NCBI RefSeq assembly: GCF_036588685.1
Contig: NC_086386.1
Coordinates: forward strand, 71,484,682-71,548,681
Length of the DNA stretch: 64,000 nt
Reading direction: 5' to 3'
DNA from: Mytilus trossulus
Taxonomy: Eukaryota; Mollusca; Bivalvia; Mytilida; Mytilidae
In this document: one piece after another, positions 58,601 to 64,000 of the stretch
How the letters are laid out: the number at the start of each line of letters is the position of its first letter
How positions within the stretch are numbered: the first letter of the stretch is position 1
Made by a program: the position numbers and the translations under genes
The notes under the pieces: generated by a model
Database searches by the model: none
Told to the model about the DNA's origin: nothing
What the model saw: only the letters and a program-made list of their open reading frames with translations

Positions 58601-60576
58601 ACCCAAATGGTAAATCTTCTAAAGACGTCCTAATATTGAATCATATATCAAGCATAAGGGTCGAACGTAAAATGCATTGGTATAAGTAAATAATACAAGA
58701 TTGAAATTGGATTATCTACCATTAACCACAAATAATGTTTATCAAAATATATTCAAGTGATTAAATGTCTGATAGGTCCTATATCTAATTATATCATATT
58801 TCGCTCACCTAAACGTCTCACATATATATGTGTCGGATAACTTTACATATGTAGGTGATTATCATTGCAAGAGACCTGTAATGTAGTGATTGTCTCTTTT
58901 CGCTGTCTATCATTTTTGTTAATTACGTTTCTTTTTTAACTTTTTCAGGTCACTGAGTTTCATCAGAAATGATTTTTTTATAACTGTAGTGTATACGACG
59001 TTGATAACTGGCTCTTATGGATGGACAGGATTTACGCATTGTTTATAACTGTATACCTTTTATGGCATTGCTGATTTTGTAAGTGTTTTAATAACTATGT
59101 TGACGTAACAATACAACAACGTTTATACAACAAAATCATCAACATAATTTCGGAAATTAATCCTATTTTGAATAAATAAATTCATGTTATAACATTGTGC
59201 TTTAGACTTAAATATATAGATGCGATGATGTTTTATACGTGCCAATGCGATTTGTAGATATAAGAAGATGTGGTATGAGTGTCAATTATACAACTAACTA
59301 TCCAAGTCACAATTTTTAAAAGAAAAAAAGAAAATCATAAAAATACTCCGAAGAAAATTCAAACCATTATAGGTCATAATACGGTCTTCCACAGCGAGCT
59401 TTGGCTCACACAGAACAGCAAAATATTAAGAGCCATCACAATTACAAGTGTCAAACCAGGAAAACCAAAAGCATAATCTTGCATAAAAAACAGCTTTGAA
59501 ATCAAGTAACAACTAGCGCTGAAACTTATACCGTTCTAGAAATATTACAATTAACACAAATGTTTTTGGTTTTATAACTGTTTGAATCTAAGCGTCACTG
59601 ATGAGTCTTATGTAGTCTTATGTAGACGAAACGCGCGTCTGGCATAATAGATTATAATTTTGGTACCTTTGATAACTATTTACACCACTGTGTCGATGCC
59701 ACTGTCGGTGGAAGTTTCATCCCCGAGGATATCTCCAGCCCAGTAGTCAGCACTTAAGTGTTCACACAAATAACAATTATAGTGTCATTTTTATAAATAA
59801 AAGCAACAGTAGTATACCGCTGTTCAAACTCATAAATTTCCTGTAACAAAACTTTTAATTTTACGAAAAACTAAGGATTTTCTTATCCCAGGAAAAGATT
59901 ACCTAAGCCGTATTTGGCACAACTTTTTGGAATCTTTTGGACCTCAAAGCTCTTCAACTTTGTATTTGTTTGGCTTTAAAACTATTTTTGTCTGAGCGTC
60001 ACTGATGAGTCTTATGTAGACGAGACTCGCGTCTGGCGTATTAAATTATAATTCTGATACCTTTGATAACTATGAACATTTGTTGATATTCAGATAAACA
60101 GGATTAATTCAAAAATCTCTAGCTCGTCTTCTTTCACTAATGTGCAATATGTTTTCTAGATCATATGGATTACACAAAGCAGCATTTTTCCAGAATGAGC
60201 AAAACAATATAACATATATTTTTCTCTTATTTTTGTTAGTTCGTTCATATCGACTTGCATGAGTTTAAAGATAATTTCAAACAAAATTTGTTTATATATT
60301 AACTCTGTTTAAATGCATTGAGATTCGTCTGACGGTGAAGATATTTAAAACAATTTCTCACTTCGATAGTTACATATTGTATTAACATTGTCCGTTATCG
60401 CGTAAATCACAAAAATTCTGATTTTACCTCTCATATGATAATGTAATTAATAATAACATCTTACTTACCTTTGTCTTAACAAAATCGGTAAAGTGTCGCA
60501 TTACTTGATGCACTTCGTATTTATACTGATCTCTAACAGATGCCAGGGTTTCCTTGAATAAGATTAATAACTTCAT
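55685..60576 (-). CDS. Unrecognised four-repeat protein with hydrophobic tail (three exons)
   Basis: Exons are 60576-60469, 57690-57325 and 56191-55685, GT-AG and all phase 0, giving 326 residues. An in-frame TGA just upstream of the ATG fixes the start. There is no signal peptide. Four copies of a motif of about 25 residues (consensus ISKDVQIDTFNTVY, then HGPIYVHI) occur at residues 68-92, 131-155, 204-228 and 247-271. Copies 1, 3 and 4 are preceded by a TFWEEK-type lead. Copies 3 and 4 form a clean 43-residue tandem duplication. Residues 299-315 are hydrophobic (FLAGAGVLGVCFALVRM) near the C-terminus, possibly a tail anchor. An alternative donor at 55728-55729 could remove the last 14 residues. 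AATAAA (inverse complement) lies at 55463-55468. I recognise no family; the cytosolic/tail-anchored topology is inference. Confidence 0.72.
58085..58118 (-). other. Possible alternative first coding exon of the four-repeat gene
   Basis: After a ttcttcttacag acceptor-like site (ending about 58119) the minus strand reads an ATG at 58111-58109, nine codons (MDNIDDDKK) and a good donor gtaaga. The phase (0) joins in frame to exon 57690-57325. Included between exons 1 and 2, it would break the frame, so it can only serve as an alternative start, not as an internal exon. The acceptor lies at the edge of the 26-bp tandem repeat. It may be chance. Confidence 0.35.
58131..58357. repeat. 26-bp tandem repeat (~8-9 units)
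   Basis: The unit is aaaattacaattacaaaagg plus agaagc. The first three units are nearly perfect; later units drift and vary in length. It lies in the first intron of the four-repeat gene. The open frame across it is an artefact of the low complexity. Confidence 0.9.
59258..59475 (-). repeat. RT-element terminal repeat copy
   Basis: Contains agaagatgtggtatgagtg, aactatccaagtcacaattt, tataggtcataatacggtct and ttggctcacacagaacagc, as in 8562-8760. Intronic in the four-repeat gene. A 14-bp direct duplication (gtagtcttatgta) is seen just downstream in the next repeat, at about 59608-59630. Confidence 0.7.
59575..60080 (+). repeat. Two tandem-oriented gatgagtctt / acgcgcgt repeats
   Basis: Two copies in the same orientation, at 59575-59700 and 59885-60080, both contain gagcgtcactgatgagtctt or its close form, acga(a)ac(g)cgcgtctggc and ttgataactat. 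Between them lies a fragment with caacagtagtataccgctgt (59802). All are intronic in the four-repeat gene. Confidence 0.75.
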
Positions 60577-61049
60577 TCTAAATCAACCTACGCGATGATT
60601 TGTCACCATTAATTGGCAAATATTTCACATATGAAGATTCATGGAAAATGCAAGATATATTTCTTTTTCTGCGAAAGCTTTTATTCTTAAAACTAGCAAT
60701 GCATAGCTAACAATCCATGTGAAGACCTTATATAACATAGATTGTTAAACAACAGTAATACTATTTCAAAAGCCAAAAGAATTAAGCAACACATATTGGT
60801 AGCAATATCAGCACTAAACTCCATCAGGGAAACAATTGAATAAACTATACATAAAACTCTAAAATGTAACGTTAATTAATGCTGCAATGGACCACATATA
60901 TGTCAATAAAGCAATCGAAAATATGACATTCAACTAAAGCATCGATGAAAATGGATCCAAAAAGAAACAATGAAAGCAATATACAACATATTCTCTTATG
61001 TTCATGCTATTTTGACATCCTCGCAACACACTTAATGCATTGGTATAAT

Positions 61050-61530
61050 ATATGATCTGCTTACCCTTCCGGAGCACCTTAGATCACCCGTAGTGTTTGG
61101 TGGGTTTCATGTTACTTATTCTTTAGTTTTCTATGTTGTGTCACGTGTATTATTGTTTGTCTGTTTGTCTTTTTCATTTTAGCCATGGCGTTTATTTTCG
61201 ATTTATGAGTTTGACTGTCCATCTGGTATCTTTCGTCCCTCTTCTATACTTTAACATTTTTATCTATAATATCTGTTTGTTTTGTTCACGCATCGTTGTC
61301 AATATAATGGATTTGATGCGTCTCTTATGTAAGTGAGAGGTTTATCTAGCTATCAAACCAGGTTCAATCCAGCATTTTCTACATGATAAAATGCCTGTAT
61401 CAAGTCAGGAAAATGACAGATGTTAATCACTCGTGTGATTTGGTTGAGCTTTTAATTTTGCCATTTGATTACAAACTTTCCTTTATAAATATCCTCGGAG
61501 TGCCCTATTTTTTGTGATTTTACTTTTTAT
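61050..61530 (+). repeat. Composite of two dispersed repeats
   Basis: 61050-61260 (gcttacccttccggagcacc, tctatgttgtgt, tgtttgtctgtttgtctt, ccatggcgttta) is the inverse of the 3' part of the RT lineage at 47335-47600. 61265-61530 (aatggatttgatgcg, aaaccaggttcaatccagca, ttgccatttgatta) is the forward form of the block at 42850-43010. No gene. The flanks 60580-61050 and 61530-61970 hold nothing recognisable except a 40-base repeat start at 61617-61660. Confidence 0.65.
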
Positions 61531-61969
61531 CAACACAAGCCTCGCCAGAAACCGTGGTGAATGCATTTGTCGTTAAATCAATCAATCATTTTATTTTGAT
61601 GAAGTTAGTTTCAGTGAATAAAATTGAGAAAGGAAATTGGGAATATGTCAAAGACTATTCTTAAATCAAAGTGGTTTTGGCTCAAATAATGATTTTTCCA
61701 ATCTAAAAAAAAAAGGATTTGAATATGTAGATTAAAGCAATGGTCTTCAACCGAAATAAATGAACAAATTAGAAAAATCTCTACTTGGTATAAAATTTAA
61801 AGACAACTGAAAAGAAAACTTGAACAAAGAAACAATATCAATCAAAATTGTATGAATGGTTTGAATGATACTATTTGGGACCTCTTAAGACTGAGAGAAC
61901 ACATGTTTTTGGAGTCTAAATATCAAAGAAATATTTATACCTAAAAAGTCAAATAACAAATAAATATCG

Positions 61970-62515
61970 AATTCCGAGGAAAATACAAAACGGAAGTTCC
62001 TAATCAAATACCAAAATCAAGAGCTCAAACACATCAAACGAATAATGTTCCTGACTTAGCTTAGTACAGGCAACCTCTATCGTAGCAAATAGTGGTTTAA
62101 ATCTGGTTTAAATGGGAGGAAGTTATAGATATTGCAGCAACAAGATTTTACTTAAAATTGTTAACCGAAATGTACGTATTTATTGCCTTTTAAAGATTTC
62201 TGTTTACCTTTTAGGTGAAGGTTAATCCGCACGCACAAGATATTTAATGAATTGTATGTTATTGACTAGAACTAGTCACTTGCATCAATGCACATATACA
62301 TTTATGTTTTATAATCGCCTATTTAAATCCAATCTTTTTTGTGTAACCGATTAACAATTTTTAAAGTACATTTAATGTGTTGATGTATAGGCTATTTTTA
62401 TCAAAACACACAAATAAATATAGATATAGGAAGATATAATATGAGTGTCAATGATACAACTCTCCATCCATATAACAATTTATAAAAGTTAACCATTAAA
62501 GGTCAATGTACAGGC
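61970..62515 (-). repeat. Two dispersed-repeat fragments
   Basis: 61975-62110 (gaggaaaatacaaaacggaa, acacatcaaacgaataatgt) is the reverse relative of 61330-61500. 62420-62515 (tagatataggaagat, caactctccatcca) is a truncated RT-element terminal repeat. Between them and up to 62930 there is no recognisable feature. Confidence 0.6.
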
Positions 62516-62934
62516 TGTTAAATAGTATATAAATTTGTTGTACACGGCTAAGAATTTAAAATTATGTTTTGTATTCGAAGGCTAGCGACGTTAGGTTAAA
62601 TCTGTTAAAATAAAATTTAAAAGTTAAAAGTTTTATATTTTATTCTATTTCTTTCATAAATTTGGATTTATCTTATTTCGTTTTCAAGAATGATATGGCT
62701 ACCAATTATCGATGCGGTTGATTCATTAAATTTCAAATTGTTTCGAAAGTATCCGTTATTTTAGCCTTGAAACAGAATTATTCAGAAAGGGATATACAAT
62801 GTAGTTATGCTACTATTGTCAGGTCATTTAGGATGACATATGTTGGTATCAATTTCGAATCACTCACTGGGTCTTTGCATCGAAAATAAACACATTTATT
62901 CTTAAACCAGTAGTTTAAACATATTTATTTATAG

Positions 62935-63262
62935 TGGATTGGGAAACAAGTTTTGCAACTTATATTAATCCCTTTCCACTTTGCGGGTGCTGCCTAGCTT
63001 GTAGCGGTATTAGCCTGCTCTTTTTCGATATCTACAAGGGTGTCTTTAACGTGCAAGAGATATGTCTCTCTCTTAACACGGGTCAGCCATTTATCGTCCC
63101 CTTCCGACGGACTATCATCGTTTCCTCAAGACCATTCTCGCAAATGGTGTCAAAGGAGATCCGAAAATTCATTCCCTGAAATTCCATCCCGGATTGGGAA
63201 TCGAACCAGGAACCTTTGTGTTATTAGTCCGATGCACTAACCACTAAACCACGTTGTTAGTA
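62935..63262 (-). mobile_element. tRNA-derived SINE
   Basis: The minus strand starts with an RNA polymerase III type-2 promoter. Box A is TGGTTTAGTGG (inverse of 63241-63251). Box B is GGTTCGATTCC (inverse of 63197-63207), 33 bases apart. This tRNA-like head is followed by a body of about 250 bases that includes caaatggtgtcaaaggagat, tcgtccccttccgacggact and cacgggtcagccattta words (written here as on the plus strand). I associate such a body with mollusc SINEs of the V-/Meta-SINE type but cannot decide which. The tRNA fold is not intact, so it is not a tRNA gene. Confidence 0.75.
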
Positions 63263-63653
63263 TGATACGGGTTATGTTCTGCTGATTTATTTAAGGATGG
63301 TAAGTGAGAACTGTTTTACGGACTTAATTGTAACGATAAAGTTTTAATAAATTGAATTATTGTCTTTGAACTAAATTATGTAATTATGTAAACTGATCGT
63401 ATAAAAAAAATACGTTACCCTGGAATATACAAGAAGTTATCCTTCTTAAAAGGAATGGCGTAGCTGGTTAAAACCTGTTTATTGTATTGCGAAATATGCG
63501 CAGTAAAAATACAAACACACTTTTTACCCTTGTTTATGTTAAAAAAAATTAGATATAGACCTTTAAAAATATATACGGGTTATTTACAACTAAATACTAT
63601 GATTCAAAACATACATGTTAAATCATTATTGTACAATGTCTGAAGTTTTAAAA

Positions 63654-63711
63654 ATGAAACACATCTTATTCGATATTGTAATTTTAATAGTATTGTTTAA
63701 CAATAATCAAG
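63654..63711 (+). CDS. First exon of a paralogue of the Shisa-like gene (partial)
   Basis: ATG at 63654 followed by 19 codons plus one base and then a perfect donor gtaagt. The product MKHILFDIVILIVLFNNNQ is a signal peptide. Exon length (58 bases), end phase (1) and sequence pattern match exon 1 of the gene at 45373 (MKLCVFDKLILLVLFYNIE). A cccttgttta block lies upstream of both. The remaining exons would lie beyond the window. An isolated exon of 58 bases is weak by itself; the match of length, phase and upstream block is what supports it. Confidence 0.65.
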
Positions 63712-64000
63712 GTAAGTTGGGTTTTTTATCACTTTTTTTCAGATTTTTGTATTTAATAAGATTATTTAAAGAAAGAAAGGAGTAAATATTTCATTTTTTT
63801 ATAAAACTTTTGCAACTTTGTTTCACACATTAGTAACATTATATCGATGTTAAATGAAAACACCTTATCGACCCAACTCCACATCTACATTATTGTGACT
63901 ATGTCAAAATAAAATGAAAGCAGGTTAAGATCTTTATTTTTTAAATGTATCCATAGATAAATTGATATCTCTGCGCGATGTTTATACTGGGTATACATAA

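Noticed and set aside
63190-63262. A tRNA gene
   Set aside because: Only the two promoter boxes and the T-arm are conserved; the acceptor and anticodon stems do not pair and a SINE body follows.

Overview
The window is animal nuclear DNA: AT-rich, with split genes carrying GT-AG introns, signal-peptide first exons and a dense load of decayed mobile elements. Several dispersed repeats are ones I associate with marine mussels (Mytilus). Together with the secreted fibrinogen-related and C-type-lectin-like genes, this suggests a bivalve, most likely a mytilid. The species call is inference; the gene structures were read from the sequence. No operons, CRISPR arrays or bacterial genes are present.

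Four complete gene models could be assembled by hand with every exon junction in phase. (1) Minus strand, 6643-12168: a secreted 214-residue protein with a Cys-rich module and an atypical C-type-lectin-like domain. (2) Minus strand, 35965-43889: a secreted 322-residue fibrinogen-related protein with signal peptide, coiled coil and a full fibrinogen C-terminal domain. (3) Plus strand, 45373-51508: a 276-residue single-pass membrane protein with an eight-Cys ectodomain, Thr-rich stalk and cytoplasmic PPxY motif, resembling Shisa/STMC6-type adaptors. The first exon of a paralogue starts at 63654 and runs off the window. (4) Minus strand, 55685-60576: a 326-residue protein I do not recognise, built from four copies of a roughly 25-residue motif and ending in a hydrophobic tail. 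Genes 1 and 2 fit recognition roles in innate immunity; genes 3 and 4 show no pathway link to them.

Layout: 1-3.3 kb is a reverse-transcriptase retroelement with four in-frame stops. 6.6-12.2 kb is the lectin-like gene. 12.7-16.0 kb holds a TTAA-type MITE and a second, more decayed RT element. 16.2-31.2 kb is a degenerate tandem array of six roughly 1.5 kb monomers. One monomer is interrupted by a 5.5 kb insertion, which itself contains a 4.2 kb TIR-flanked insertion; an unoccupied paralogous site in the same array fixes the outer boundaries. 32.4-33.9 kb is a 28-bp minisatellite split by a dispersed repeat. 36-44 kb is the fibrinogen-related gene. 45-52 kb is the Shisa-like gene, with RT fragments in opposite orientations on either side of exon 3. 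54.2-55.3 kb is a foldback element. 55.7-60.6 kb is the four-repeat gene. 61-63.3 kb is repeats and a tRNA-derived SINE, and 63.65 kb is the paralogue exon.

The most unusual items are the four-repeat gene (possible new family), the nested insertion carrying promoter-like and splice-like signals, the array with its empty site, and the linkage of an abundant dispersed repeat to the 3' end of an RT element.
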